A program made the translations under genes and the position numbers. Shown here one piece after another: positions 49,248-57,971 of a stretch of 64,000 bases of DNA. The notes below the pieces were generated by a model. The model saw only the letters and a program-made list of their open reading frames with translations. It was not told where the DNA came from and did not search any database. How positions within the stretch are numbered: position 1 is the stretch's first letter; each line of letters starts with the position of its first letter. Origin of the DNA: Ruminococcus sp. Its GTDB lineage: Bacteria; Bacillota; Clostridia; Oscillospirales; Ruminococcaceae. The DNA is taken from assembly GCA_031262625.1 (NCBI GenBank), contig JAISHJ010000007.1:1-64000 (forward strand). Reading direction: 5' to 3'.

Positions 49248-50651
49248 CTACTGAATCTTAAGTGCTATACATAATTTTGCAATATTAATACGTATGTTGG
49301 AAATTTGTTTCTCAACATTTTCCGGTGCAGGACCGCCGCTGACATTTCGCGCTTTTACACAGTTGTCAAGGTTAATTACATCGAAAATGTCTGATTCAAA
49401 CTCGGGATCGAATTTTTGATATTCCTCTAAAGTAAGCCCGTCAAGTGTCTTATTGTTTATTATGCAATAATGCACAATTTCTCCGGCGATTTTATACGCC
49501 ATCCTAAAGGGGATACCCTTTTTGGTAAGATAATCTGCGCAGTCTGTAGCATTAATGAAACCTGCTGCAGCCGCCGCCCGGCAATTGTCGGTGTTAACCT
49601 TCATTGTAGATATAAGCGGTTTAAATGTTGAAAGACAGAGAAGAACGGTGTCAATTGCATCAAAGATAGCTTCCTTGTCTTCCTGCATATCTTTGTTATA
49701 CGCAAGCGGCAAGCCCTTCATCATGGTTAAAAGTGTCATAAGGTCGCCGTAAACGCGCCCGGTCTTGCCGCGGATAAGTTCGGTAACGTCGGGATTTTTC
49801 TTCTGCGGCATGATGCTTGAGCCGGTAGCGTAAGCATCGTCAAGTTCAACGAAGCGGAATTCCCAGCTGCACCAGAGGATAATTTCCTCCGAGAACCGTG
49901 ACAGATGCATCATTAAAATTGAAAGTACAGAGCAGAGTTCAATAACAAAGTCTCTGTCGGAAACGCCGTCAATACTGTTTTCGGTAATCGCAGGGAAACC
50001 TAAAAGCGATGCTTCATATTCGCGGTCGATAGGGTAGGTAGTCCCCGCGAGAGCACAGCTTCCGATAGGGGAGACGGCTGTACGTCGGGAAACATCCGAA
50101 AGTCTGTCCATGTCGCGTAAAAACATCTGTGCGTATGCGCAAAGATGGTGTGCCATTGTCACAGGCTGTGCGCGCTGAAGGTGCGTGTAACCGGGCATTA
50201 CTGTGTAGAGGTGCTTTTCGGCAATGTCACAGAGGGTAAGGAGCAGTTCGCCTAAAAGTCCGCCTATGCTGTTAATTTGGTTAATCAGGTAGAGACGTAT
50301 ATCAAGCGCAACCTGATCGTTCCTTGAACGTGCCGTATGAAGCCGCTTGCCGATATATCCGACTCTTGCGGTAAGTTCCGCTTCTATGAACATATGAATA
50401 TCTTCGGCGGTCTCGTCAAATTTTAGATCTCCGCTTTCAATATCGTTCTTTATGTCACCGAGGGTTAACATAATCTGTTCAGCATCAGCTTTTGGTATAA
50501 TTTCCTGCTTACCGAGCATATCTGCGTGAGCGATTGACCCGTTTATATCTTCTGCGTAAAGCCTGCTGTCGAAAGAAATTGACGAATTAAAGTCATTAAC
50601 ATTTTTATCTAATTCTTTTGAGAAACGTCCTGCCCACATTTTGTCAGCCAT
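49248..50651 (-). CDS. argH: argininosuccinate lyase
   Basis: 467 residues, full length. Fumarase/aspartase-superfamily signature GSSIMPQKKNPD (about 280) and the N-terminal WAGRFSKELD and HTARSRNDQVALD motifs are present. It splits argininosuccinate into arginine and fumarate, the last step of arginine synthesis. Last gene of the arginine operon, 36 bp after argG. Confidence 0.97.
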   Translation of the reverse strand: MADKMWAGRFSKELDKNVNDFNSSISFDSRLYAEDINGSIAHADMLGKQEIIPKADAEQIMLTLGDIKNDIESGDLKFDETAEDIHMFIEAELTARVGYIGKRLHTARSRNDQVALDIRLYLINQINSIGGLLGELLLTLCDIAEKHLYTVMPGYTHLQRAQPVTMAHHLCAYAQMFLRDMDRLSDVSRRTAVSPIGSCALAGTTYPIDREYEASLLGFPAITENSIDGVSDRDFVIELCSVLSILMMHLSRFSEEIILWCSWEFRFVELDDAYATGSSIMPQKKNPDVTELIRGKTGRVYGDLMTLLTMMKGLPLAYNKDMQEDKEAIFDAIDTVLLCLSTFKPLISTMKVNTDNCRAAAAAGFINATDCADYLTKKGIPFRMAYKIAGEIVHYCIINNKTLDGLTLEEYQKFDPEFESDIFDVINLDNCVKARNVSGGPAPENVEKQISNIRINIAKLCIALKIQ

Positions 50652-50687
50652 GTTTTACCCCCTTAAAATTGCCAAGCGAAAATATTA

Positions 50688-51911
50688 CTACTTCTTGCGG
50701 CGCGCATCAAGCTGTGCCTTAACCTTAATCGGAAGTCCGAAGAGGTTAATAAATCCGGCAGAGTCTTTTTGGTCGTAGACTTCATCAGCATCAAATGTCG
50801 CAACTTCTTCATCGTATAGTGTGAAGGGAGAAGTAACCCCTGCACCGATTATATTGCCCTTATAAAGCTTAAGTTTTACGTCTCCAGTTACATTTTCCTG
50901 TGTCTTGTCAACAAACGCCGAAAGTGCTTCACGCACAGGTGTGTACCACTGTCCGTTATATACTATGTCGGCGAAATCAATCGCAAGTTTTTCTTTCATT
51001 CTTGCGGTTGCTTTGTCGATAGTAATTGTTTCTAAAATTCTATGTGCTTCGTAAAGGATAGTTCCGCCGGGAGTTTCGTAAACGCCGCGTGATTTCATAC
51101 CTACAAGGCGATTTTCTACAATGTCGGAAAGCCCGATACCGTTCTCGCCGCCCAGCTTGTTAAGCTTCTTTATAAGAGTAACTCCTCCAAGCTTTTCGCC
51201 GTCAATAGCGACAGGAACGCCGCTTTCAAACGAAACCGTAACATAAGTAGCCTTATCGGGAGCGTTCAGCGGAGAAACGCCCATTTCAAGGAAACCTTCC
51301 TTGTCATACTGCGGCTCATTTGCAGGATTTTCAAGGTCGAGACCCTCATGCGAAAGATGCCATAGGTTTTTATCTTTGGAGTAGTTTGTCTCGCGGTTAA
51401 TCTTTAGCGGAATATTATGTGCTTCGGCGTAGTCTATTTCTTCATCGCGGGACTTAATATCCCAAATCCTCCAAGGCGCAATTATAGCCATCTCAGGCGC
51501 GAACGCCTTAATGGTAAGTTCAAAGCGAACTTGGTCGTTGCCTTTCCCTGTACAGCCGTGGCAGATTGCATCTGCACCTTCTTTAATTGCAATTTCGGCG
51601 ATACGCTTCGCGATAATAGGACGAGCGAAAGATGTACCGAGGAGGTATTTACCTTCGTAAACTGCACCGGCTTTAAGAGTGGGGAAGATAAATTCGTCAA
51701 CGAATTCTGTTTTAAGGTCTTCTATATAAAGCTTTGAAGCGCCGGTTTTGATTGCCTTTTCTTCTAAGCCTTCAAGCTCCGATTCCTGTCCCACATCGCC
51801 CGAAACCGCGATAACTTCGCAGTTATTGTAGTTTTCCTTAAGCCAAGGAATAATTATCGACGTATCAAGTCCGCCGGAGTATGCCAAAACAACTTTTTTA
51901 ATTTCTTTCAT
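50688..51911 (-). CDS. argG: argininosuccinate synthase
   Basis: 407 residues. ATP-PPi loop motif LAYSGGLDTSIIIPWL at the N terminus, GCTGKGNDQVRFE (about 118) and the aspartate/citrulline-binding RETNYSKDKNLWHLSHEG region. It joins citrulline and aspartate using ATP. The start overlaps the stop of a 29-codon ORF by 4 bp (ATGA), so translation is probably coupled to that small ORF. Confidence 0.97.
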   Translation of the reverse strand: MKEIKKVVLAYSGGLDTSIIIPWLKENYNNCEVIAVSGDVGQESELEGLEEKAIKTGASKLYIEDLKTEFVDEFIFPTLKAGAVYEGKYLLGTSFARPIIAKRIAEIAIKEGADAICHGCTGKGNDQVRFELTIKAFAPEMAIIAPWRIWDIKSRDEEIDYAEAHNIPLKINRETNYSKDKNLWHLSHEGLDLENPANEPQYDKEGFLEMGVSPLNAPDKATYVTVSFESGVPVAIDGEKLGGVTLIKKLNKLGGENGIGLSDIVENRLVGMKSRGVYETPGGTILYEAHRILETITIDKATARMKEKLAIDFADIVYNGQWYTPVREALSAFVDKTQENVTGDVKLKLYKGNIIGAGVTSPFTLYDEEVATFDADEVYDQKDSAGFINLFGLPIKVKAQLDARRKK

Positions 51912-51997
51912 GACTTTTTTCCTTTTTTCTTATTTATTAAACCGCTGACAATTGCTTCAATTACACTGACTATAACATCAATAACTGTATCAAGCAT
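51908..51997 (-). CDS. 29-residue amphipathic cationic peptide, coupled to argG
   Basis: Reads MLDTVIDVIVSVIEAIV followed by SGLINKKKGKKS. ATG at 51997 has TTAGGAG 7 nt upstream. It fills the 106-bp gap between argF and argG, and its TGA overlaps the argG ATG. The first 21 residues form a regular hydrophobic/amphipathic helix and the tail is strongly basic, like membrane-active or membrane-associated small proteins. No family is recognised; it could also be a leader that only couples translation. Confidence 0.65.
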   Translation of the reverse strand: MLDTVIDVIVSVIEAIVSGLINKKKGKKS

Positions 51998-52017
51998 AAA
52001 GCACTCCTAATATGCTG

Positions 52018-52920
52018 TTACCCCATCAGGCGTACCATTACAGCCTTTTGCGCGTGGAGACGATTCTCAGCTTCCTCGAAAATCTCTGCCGCGTGTTTCT
52101 CAAAAGTTTCCGCAGTAATTTCCTCTTCACGATGAGCAGGAAGACAATGTTGTACTATAGCATCTGACTTAGCAAGCTTCATAATCTCTTCGTTAACCTG
52201 ATACCCCGCGAAGGCTTTGCGCCGCTCGATAATCTCGTTTTCGTTGCCCATAGAAGCCCAAACGTCGGTGAAAACTACATCTGCATCGGCAATTGCTTCT
52301 TCGGGAGATGTTGTGAGAGTGAAATTCGGGTAATTCTTCGTGAATTCGAGAACCGATTCATGAGGGGAATAGTCCGCAGGGCAGGCGAGCGAAACACTCA
52401 TCCCGACCTTCAAACCGCCGACAGTGAGTGCATTTGCCATGTTGTTTCCGTCGCCGATATAGCACATTTTTAAACCGTCAAACTGCCCCTTAATTTCGCG
52501 AACAGTCATAAGGTCTGCTAAAACTTGACAGGGATGAGTTATGTCGGTAAGCCCGTTTATTACGGGAACAGTGCCGTAATAAGCAAGGTCTTCTACTTCT
52601 TTTTGGTCGAATGTACGGATCATTATGCCGTCAAGATAACGCGACAGAACGCGTGCCGTGTCCTCAACAGGCTCTCCGCGCCCGATTTGAAGGTCTTTCG
52701 ACGACAGAAACAGCGGGTGACCGCCGAGTTGGAACATTCCCGCTTCAAATGAAACGCGGGTACGTGTGGAAGCCTTCTGAAATATCATGCCGAGGGTTTT
52801 TCCCTTTAGGTGAGGATGCGCAATGTCATGCTTAAGTTCATATTTAAGCTGATCCGCAAGGTTTAATATGTCGGTAATCTCCTCCGTTGACAGATCCATC
52901 ATTTTTAATAAGTGTTTCAT
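52018..52920 (-). CDS. argF: ornithine carbamoyltransferase
   Basis: 300 residues. The carbamoyl-phosphate motif STRTRVSFE (about 50), the QLGGHPLFLS segment and the ornithine/catalytic motif HCLPAHR (about 262) are visible. It forms citrulline from ornithine and carbamoyl phosphate. The start overlaps the argD stop by 4 bp. Confidence 0.97.
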   Translation of the reverse strand: MKHLLKMMDLSTEEITDILNLADQLKYELKHDIAHPHLKGKTLGMIFQKASTRTRVSFEAGMFQLGGHPLFLSSKDLQIGRGEPVEDTARVLSRYLDGIMIRTFDQKEVEDLAYYGTVPVINGLTDITHPCQVLADLMTVREIKGQFDGLKMCYIGDGNNMANALTVGGLKVGMSVSLACPADYSPHESVLEFTKNYPNFTLTTSPEEAIADADVVFTDVWASMGNENEIIERRKAFAGYQVNEEIMKLAKSDAIVQHCLPAHREEEITAETFEKHAAEIFEEAENRLHAQKAVMVRLMG

Positions 52921-54104
52921 GATTTATTCTCCTGTAAAAGTATCTTCTCAAGTATAGCAAGCCCATCATCAATCTCTTCAAAACTGATTGTAAGCGGCGG
53001 GAGGAATCGAAGTTTATCCTTCGCAGTCAGAACAAGAAGACCGTTATCGTGGCATTTTTTCGATATGTCGGCAGCATTAATTCCGGCTCTGAATTTTATC
53101 CCGATCATTAATCCTATTCCCGAAACCGAGGTAACGGCAGACATACTAAGAAGCTTTTCGCGGAAATATTCGCCCTTTTTTGTTATTTCATCAAGGAATC
53201 CCGGTGCAGAAATAGTCTTAAGTACAGCATTTCCTCCGGCACAACATACAGGATTTCCGCCGAAAGTTGAGCCGTGGTCTCCTCTGCCGAGTACAGTACT
53301 GCATTTATCAGCGGTGAGGCAAGCTCCCATCGGCAGTCCTCCGGCAATTGCTTTCGCAAGGGTTGTAATGTCGGGCTTTACGTTATAGTACTGTGAAGCT
53401 AAAAACTTGCCGGTACGTCCGCAGCCGGTTTGAACCTCGTCTGCGATAATGAGAATATCGCGCTCTTTGCAGATGTCAAAAATGCCGTTTATAAATTCTT
53501 CCGAAAGGTTCAAAACGCCACCTTCACCTTGAATAAATTCGAGCATGATAGCGCAGGTTTTATCGGTAAGAGCATTTTCAAAGGAGCGAATGTCCGGTTT
53601 TATATGCACAAAACCGGGTGTGAACGGGAAGAAGTAGTTATGCATAGATTCTTGACCGGTCGCAGAAAGGGTAGTAACGGTACGTCCGTGAAAACTCTGT
53701 TCAAGAGTAATTATTTCATAGCGTTTCGCGTCCGCTCCATACTTATCAAAGCTGTATTTGCGCGCGATTTTTATTGCACATTCGTTAGCTTCCGCGCCGG
53801 AGTTACAAAAGAAAACCTTTTCGTATCCGCTTATTTCACAGAGTTTCTCTGCAAACTCTGCCTGAACTTCTGTGTAATAATAGTTTGATGTATGCTGGAG
53901 TTTTATAATCTGTGAAACGACCGCTTCCGTCCATGCTGTATAACCGAATCCTAAAGAATTTGTTCCGATACCGCTTCCGAAGTCAATGTATTTTTTTCCG
54001 TAGTCGTCCGAAGCAATTTCCTTTGTTCCGCAATCTAAAACTATATCGTAACGCCCGTATGTCCCCATTACGTGTTTATTAAAATTTTCTATCGTGCTTT
54101 TCAT
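52917..54104 (-). CDS. argD: acetylornithine aminotransferase
   Basis: 395 residues, class III PLP aminotransferase. Motifs are FCNSGAEANECAIK, FHGRT, the IIADEVQTGCGRTG segment and the PLP-lysine in LAKAIAGGLPMGA (about 245). It transaminates N-acetylglutamate semialdehyde with glutamate. Sits 18 bp after argB. Confidence 0.95.
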   Translation of the reverse strand: MKSTIENFNKHVMGTYGRYDIVLDCGTKEIASDDYGKKYIDFGSGIGTNSLGFGYTAWTEAVVSQIIKLQHTSNYYYTEVQAEFAEKLCEISGYEKVFFCNSGAEANECAIKIARKYSFDKYGADAKRYEIITLEQSFHGRTVTTLSATGQESMHNYFFPFTPGFVHIKPDIRSFENALTDKTCAIMLEFIQGEGGVLNLSEEFINGIFDICKERDILIIADEVQTGCGRTGKFLASQYYNVKPDITTLAKAIAGGLPMGACLTADKCSTVLGRGDHGSTFGGNPVCCAGGNAVLKTISAPGFLDEITKKGEYFREKLLSMSAVTSVSGIGLMIGIKFRAGINAADISKKCHDNGLLVLTAKDKLRFLPPLTISFEEIDDGLAILEKILLQENKS

Positions 54105-54122
54105 GGTAACTCCTATTTTAGT

Positions 54123-54983
54123 TTATATGAATTCTGTTCCGATACCCTTATCGGAAAGAAGTTCTATTAAAATTGAGTGCGGTACGCGCCCGTCAATAAT
54201 ACAGGTGCCCTTTACACCGCGTCTGACTGCTTCAACACAACAGTCAATTTTCGGAATCATTCCGCCGCTTATAATACCCTGACGTTTCATGAACGGTACT
54301 TCCGAAACCTGAACATAGTCTATAAGCGTGTCGGGGTCATCTTTATCGCGGAGAAGCCCTTTAATGTCGGTCATGAGGATGAGTTTTTGCGCGCCGAGTT
54401 TAGCGGCAATCTGCGCCGCGGCAGTATCGGCGTTTATATTATAGACCACGCCGTCTTCACCGCAGGCAACGGTCGCGATAACAGGTATGTAACCGTTGTC
54501 AAGGCAGTTAATTATCGGTTCGGGATTTATTGTTTCAATTTCGCCGACAAAACCGTAATCTACATTAGATTCCATTTTTTTTGCGCGGATAAGTTCTCCG
54601 TCAATACCGCATAGACCCAAAGCACGTCCGTTGTGACGGGTAAGGTGAGCCACAAGTTCTTTGTTAACCTTCCCTGCAAGCACCATTCGAACTACATCGG
54701 CAGTCTCTTCATCTGTATAACGAAGACCGTTTACGAAGCGGCTTTCTTTACCCATTTTATCGAGCATATCTGTTATTTCGGGACCGCCGCCGTGGATTAA
54801 AACTACTCTTATTCCGACGAGTGAGAGGAGTACAATGTCACTCATGACGGCATTTTTGAGTTTCTCGTCGGTCATAGCGTTTCCGCCGTACTTTACGACG
54901 ATGATTTTTTTGTAGTATTTCTGTATATAGGGGAGTGCTTCGGAAAGAATTTGCGAGCGCAGTTCGTTAGTTAATTCAAGCAT
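54123..54983 (-). CDS. argB: acetylglutamate kinase
   Basis: 286 residues. Amino-acid-kinase motifs IIVKYGGNAM (about 28) and LIHGGGPEI, plus the nucleotide-site KLILMTDIKGLL. It phosphorylates N-acetylglutamate. The N-terminal helix (about 1-20) is the kind found in arginine-inhibited hexameric enzymes, so feedback inhibition by arginine is plausible but unproven. 12 bp after argJ. Confidence 0.96.
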   Translation of the reverse strand: MLELTNELRSQILSEALPYIQKYYKKIIVVKYGGNAMTDEKLKNAVMSDIVLLSLVGIRVVLIHGGGPEITDMLDKMGKESRFVNGLRYTDEETADVVRMVLAGKVNKELVAHLTRHNGRALGLCGIDGELIRAKKMESNVDYGFVGEIETINPEPIINCLDNGYIPVIATVACGEDGVVYNINADTAAAQIAAKLGAQKLILMTDIKGLLRDKDDPDTLIDYVQVSEVPFMKRQGIISGGMIPKIDCCVEAVRRGVKGTCIIDGRVPHSILIELLSDKGIGTEFI

Positions 54984-54995
54984 TTTTTATAAACC

Positions 54996-56219
54996 TTAAC
55001 TTCTGTAGTCTCCGTTAATTTTAACGTAATCGTATGTTAAGTCACAGCCCCAAGCGGTCGCAGATTCGCTTCCCTGATGAAGATTCACGTTTATTTCAAT
55101 TTCATATTCCGATAAAATATCTGCGGCAGTTTCTTCGGAGAAATTTAAGCCTTCTCCGTTTTTGCAGACGGCAATTTCACCGCGCTTTGAAGCCAAACTT
55201 ACTTCAATAGGTGAGATTTCAATGTCCGCAGGCGCGTAGCCTATCGCGCAGAGAATCCGTCCCCAGTTTGCATCTTCACCGAACATAGCGCATTTAAGCA
55301 AGTCAGATCCGATTATAGATTTTGCGACAGTCTTCCCTACTTCAAAGGAGGGCGCGCCGGTAACATTTGCAGTCAAAAGTTTTGAAGCGCCTTCGCCGTC
55401 TTTCGCAAGCATAATCGTTAGGTTTTTCATTACCTCAAAGAGTGCATTTTTGAAGCTTTCATAGTCTGCATTAACACTGTCAATAAACTTATTGGCGGCA
55501 AGTCCGTTCGCCATTAAAATTATGGTGTCGTTAGTACTCATATCGCCGTCAATATAAAGGCAATTGTAAGTCTTTTCTGTCACATCTGAGAGTGCTGTGC
55601 GGAGCAAATCCGGCGAAATTTTCACATCGGAGGTGATTACGTTAAGTGTCGTCGCCATATTCGGTGCAATCATTCCCGAACCTTTAGCCATACCGCCGAT
55701 TCTGCAAGCTTTTCCGTCAAGCGTAAATTCGACAGCGTATTCTTTTTTGAAAGTATCTGTAGTCATAATTGCAGTAGCCGCATCGGCATTTCCGTTTTCG
55801 GAAAGTTTCCCTATAAGCGTAGGTACCGCCGCAGTTATCTTGTCAATCGGAAGCGATTGCCCGATTACACCGGTTGAACAGACAAGCACTTTTTCTGTAT
55901 CAATTTTAAGCTTTTCTGCGGTCGCTTTGCACATAGCTTTCGCAGTCTCTATTCCGTCATGTACACAGGCGTTTGCATTTTTAGAATTTAATATAACGGC
56001 GTTTATAATACCGCCGGTTTTTTTAAGGTTATCTATAGAAACGAGTACCGGTGCGGCTTTAACCTTATTTTTTGTGAAAACAGCCGCTGTGTCTGCCGGA
56101 ATATCAGAAGCTACAAGCGCAAGGTCAAATTTTCCCGTAGGGTTATCCTTCACCCCGGCGTAAACTCCGCTTGCCTTAAAGCCTTTGGCAGCACAAACGC
56201 CGCCTTTTGTAATATTCAT
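54996..56219 (-). CDS. argJ: glutamate N-acetyltransferase / amino-acid acetyltransferase
   Basis: 407 residues. The autocleavage region GMAKGSGMIAPNMATTLN (about 180-200) contains the Ala-Thr bond whose Thr becomes the nucleophile. The C terminus ends DYVKINGDYRS, as in the family. It transfers the acetyl group from acetylornithine to glutamate, giving the cyclic pathway; no argA or argE is in the operon, consistent with recycling by ArgJ. Confidence 0.96.
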   Translation of the reverse strand: MNITKGGVCAAKGFKASGVYAGVKDNPTGKFDLALVASDIPADTAAVFTKNKVKAAPVLVSIDNLKKTGGIINAVILNSKNANACVHDGIETAKAMCKATAEKLKIDTEKVLVCSTGVIGQSLPIDKITAAVPTLIGKLSENGNADAATAIMTTDTFKKEYAVEFTLDGKACRIGGMAKGSGMIAPNMATTLNVITSDVKISPDLLRTALSDVTEKTYNCLYIDGDMSTNDTIILMANGLAANKFIDSVNADYESFKNALFEVMKNLTIMLAKDGEGASKLLTANVTGAPSFEVGKTVAKSIIGSDLLKCAMFGEDANWGRILCAIGYAPADIEISPIEVSLASKRGEIAVCKNGEGLNFSEETAADILSEYEIEINVNLHQGSESATAWGCDLTYDYVKINGDYRS

Positions 56220-56233
56220 AATACAAAACCTTT

Positions 56234-57175
56234 CTAAATAAGCCCTGTTTTTTCGTCAAGACCGAGCGCAATGTTCATGCACTGAACAGCCGCGCCGGAT
56301 GCGCCTTTTCCGAGGTTATCAAGCCTTGCTGTGAGGAGAATGTGTTTATCGAAACCGAAAACGTAAATCTCCATTAAATTCGTCCCGGAAAGACTGTTTG
56401 CGGCAAGATAACCGCCGAATGTGTCTTCAATATGTTCAGGCATAACCTTAACGAAATTTGAGCCTTCATAATGTTCCGCAAGAAGTTGACGAATACGCGA
56501 AACGGTTGTGGGCTTAGCCATAAGCCTCGTGTGAAGCGGGATATTAACAAGCATCCCGGAGAAATAATTATCAACCATAGGATTAAATATCGGCGGATAA
56601 GAAAGCCCCGACTTTGCCATCATTTCGGGAATGTGCTTGTGGTAGGAGGACATGGAGTACATTCTCGGGGAGAGGAGTTCTGAGGGTTTTTCCGGCGACT
56701 CATATTCCGCAATACCCTTTTTCCCCGCGCCGCTGTAGCCCGAAACGGCATTTGCAGTCATTGGGTAGTAGGGTTGAATCTGTTTGTCTTCAATAAGAGG
56801 GTAAACGAGTGCTACAAATCCGCTTGCGTAACAGCCGGGTACGGCAATTCGCTTAGATTTTTCAATTTCTTCGCGATGATGAGCAGAAAGTTCCGGGAAA
56901 CCATATGCCCAACCGGGTGTAACTCTGTGTGCAGTAGAAGCATCAATAATAATCGTGTCGGGGTTTTCGCAAAGCGAAACCGCTTCACGCGCCGCATCGT
57001 CCGGTAAACATAAAAATGTCACATTCGAAGCGTTTATCATCTGTCTTCGCGAAGAAATATCTCTCCGCAGCGCTTCATCTATCTCAATAACTTCTAAATC
57101 AGACCGGGAGGAAAGCCTTTCGCGAAGTTTAAGTCCTGTGGTACCTGCCGCGCCGTCTATAAATATCTTTTTCAT
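56234..57175 (-). CDS. argC: N-acetyl-gamma-glutamyl-phosphate reductase (short ArgC type)
   Basis: 313 residues from the ATG at 57175 with CGGAG upstream; an in-frame extension to 57238 overlaps the promoter and is rejected. N-terminal Rossmann motif IDGAAGTTGLKLRERL, catalytic Cys in VPGCYASGF (about 117) and LPDDAA region. The protein is of the shorter 'ArgC-other' subgroup (about 310 residues). It reduces acetylglutamyl phosphate with NADPH. First gene of the arginine operon. Confidence 0.94.
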   Translation of the reverse strand: MKKIFIDGAAGTTGLKLRERLSSRSDLEVIEIDEALRRDISSRRQMINASNVTFLCLPDDAAREAVSLCENPDTIIIDASTAHRVTPGWAYGFPELSAHHREEIEKSKRIAVPGCYASGFVALVYPLIEDKQIQPYYPMTANAVSGYSGAGKKGIAEYESPEKPSELLSPRMYSMSSYHKHIPEMMAKSGLSYPPIFNPMVDNYFSGMLVNIPLHTRLMAKPTTVSRIRQLLAEHYEGSNFVKVMPEHIEDTFGGYLAANSLSGTNLMEIYVFGFDKHILLTARLDNLGKGASGAAVQCMNIALGLDEKTGLI

Positions 57176-57242
57176 TTTTGACTCCGTGTAAATCACGCTA
57201 ATATATGTAAATTTTATATCTGAGTTTTGGAAATACATATTA

Positions 57243-57251
57243 ATTATAACA
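57243..57251 (-). promoter_or_regulatory. extended -10 promoter of the arginine operon
   Basis: TGTTATAAT on the minus strand (TG at 57250-57251, TATAAT at 57243-57248), about 70 bp before the argC ATG. No good -35, as expected for an extended -10. Confidence 0.65.
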
Positions 57252-57259
57252 GTAAATTA

Positions 57260-57273
57260 TGAATTTATCTACA
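57260..57273 (-). promoter_or_regulatory. ARG-box-like ArgR site
   Basis: On the minus strand TGTAGATAAATTCA fits the ARG-box form TGNATNNNNATNCA at all but one position. It covers the -35 region of the arginine promoter, where ArgR binding would repress. No argR gene is in the window. Confidence 0.5.
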
Positions 57274-57331
57274 TACAAATATTTATTATATGTAAATATA
57301 TCGTATAATAATAGATAAAATTAAAAATATA

Positions 57332-57365
57332 CTGCATATATACCATTAAAACTGTATATATGCAG
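57332..57365 (-). terminator. hairpin between spoVAC and the arginine operon
   Basis: CTGCATATATAC (57332-57343) and GTATATATGCAG (57354-57365) are perfect 12-bp complements with a 10-nt loop; on the minus strand TATATTTTTAATTTT follows. It is probably the spoVAC terminator. Confidence 0.55.
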
Positions 57366-57371
57366 AAAATA

Positions 57372-57809
57372 TTATTTTATAAAGAAATAAATAACACCGT
57401 AGATGAAAGAGGCGGCTATTCCGTAAAGAATTACCGGACCTGATATCGCGAAAATTTTTGCGCCTACACCCAGAACGAAGCCTTCCGACTTAAATTCGAG
57501 AGCAGGGGAGACGACCGCATTTGCAAAACCTGTTATCGGAACGAGAGTTCCCGCTCCGGCGTGCTTGGCGAGTCTGTTATAGAGCCCGAATCCCGTTAAA
57601 ATTGCCGATAAAAATATAAGAGTAACGGCGGTTAGAAGCGCAACATCATCTTTCGCAAATCCCGCCATTTCGTAAAGTTTTCGCAAAGCCTCGCCTATAG
57701 AACAGATTAGTCCTCCGACAGCAAAGGCTTTGAGGGTATCTATCCCGGCTTTTGAATTAGGCGAAGCGCGCTTTACCATCTCACCGTAAGAAGCTTTTGA
57801 AACAGTCAT
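57372..57809 (-). CDS. spoVAC: stage V sporulation protein AC (SpoVA family)
   Basis: 145 residues from the ATG at 57809 with AGGTGAT upstream; a GTG three codons earlier is the less likely start. Four membrane segments. The conserved GTLVPITGFANAVVSPALEFKSEGFVLGVGAKIF block (about 88-122) is diagnostic of SpoVAC/AE-like proteins, which move dipicolinic acid in spores and can act as mechanosensitive channels. It stands alone without spoVAD/AE next to it, so either the operon is dispersed or this is a solitary paralogue. It points to a spore-forming lineage. Confidence 0.9.
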   Translation of the reverse strand: MTVSKASYGEMVKRASPNSKAGIDTLKAFAVGGLICSIGEALRKLYEMAGFAKDDVALLTAVTLIFLSAILTGFGLYNRLAKHAGAGTLVPITGFANAVVSPALEFKSEGFVLGVGAKIFAISGPVILYGIAASFIYGVIYFFIK

Positions 57810-57900
57810 TTTAATCACCTGTAACTATTATGCCTTTTAGCTTCCCGCTTATTCTGCGCAATTTGCAACGGTGTAAATTGTAAACTTTTTGTTAAAAGGC

Positions 57901-57928
57901 TTGATTTTTCAAATAGAAGTGCTATAAT
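57901..57928 (+). promoter_or_regulatory. promoter of htpG
   Basis: TTGATT (57901-57906), 16-bp spacer, TATAAT (57923-57928). Confidence 0.8.
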
Positions 57929-57932
57929 AGTC

Positions 57933-57959
57933 TTAGCACTCGTTCAGAAAGAGTGCTAA
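57933..57959 (+). promoter_or_regulatory. CIRCE operator (HrcA site)
   Basis: TTAGCACTC (57933-57941), 9-nt spacer, GAGTGCTAA (57951-57959), a perfect match to the CIRCE consensus. It lies between the -10 and the ribosome-binding site of htpG, so HrcA should repress htpG until heat shock. Confidence 0.95.
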
Positions 57960-57971
57960 GGAGGAAAAATT

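Noticed and set aside
57332..57365. Additional ArgR operator in the 12-bp inverted repeat
   Set aside because: TGTATATATGCA halves are shorter than an ARG box and the dyad is better explained as the spoVAC terminator hairpin.
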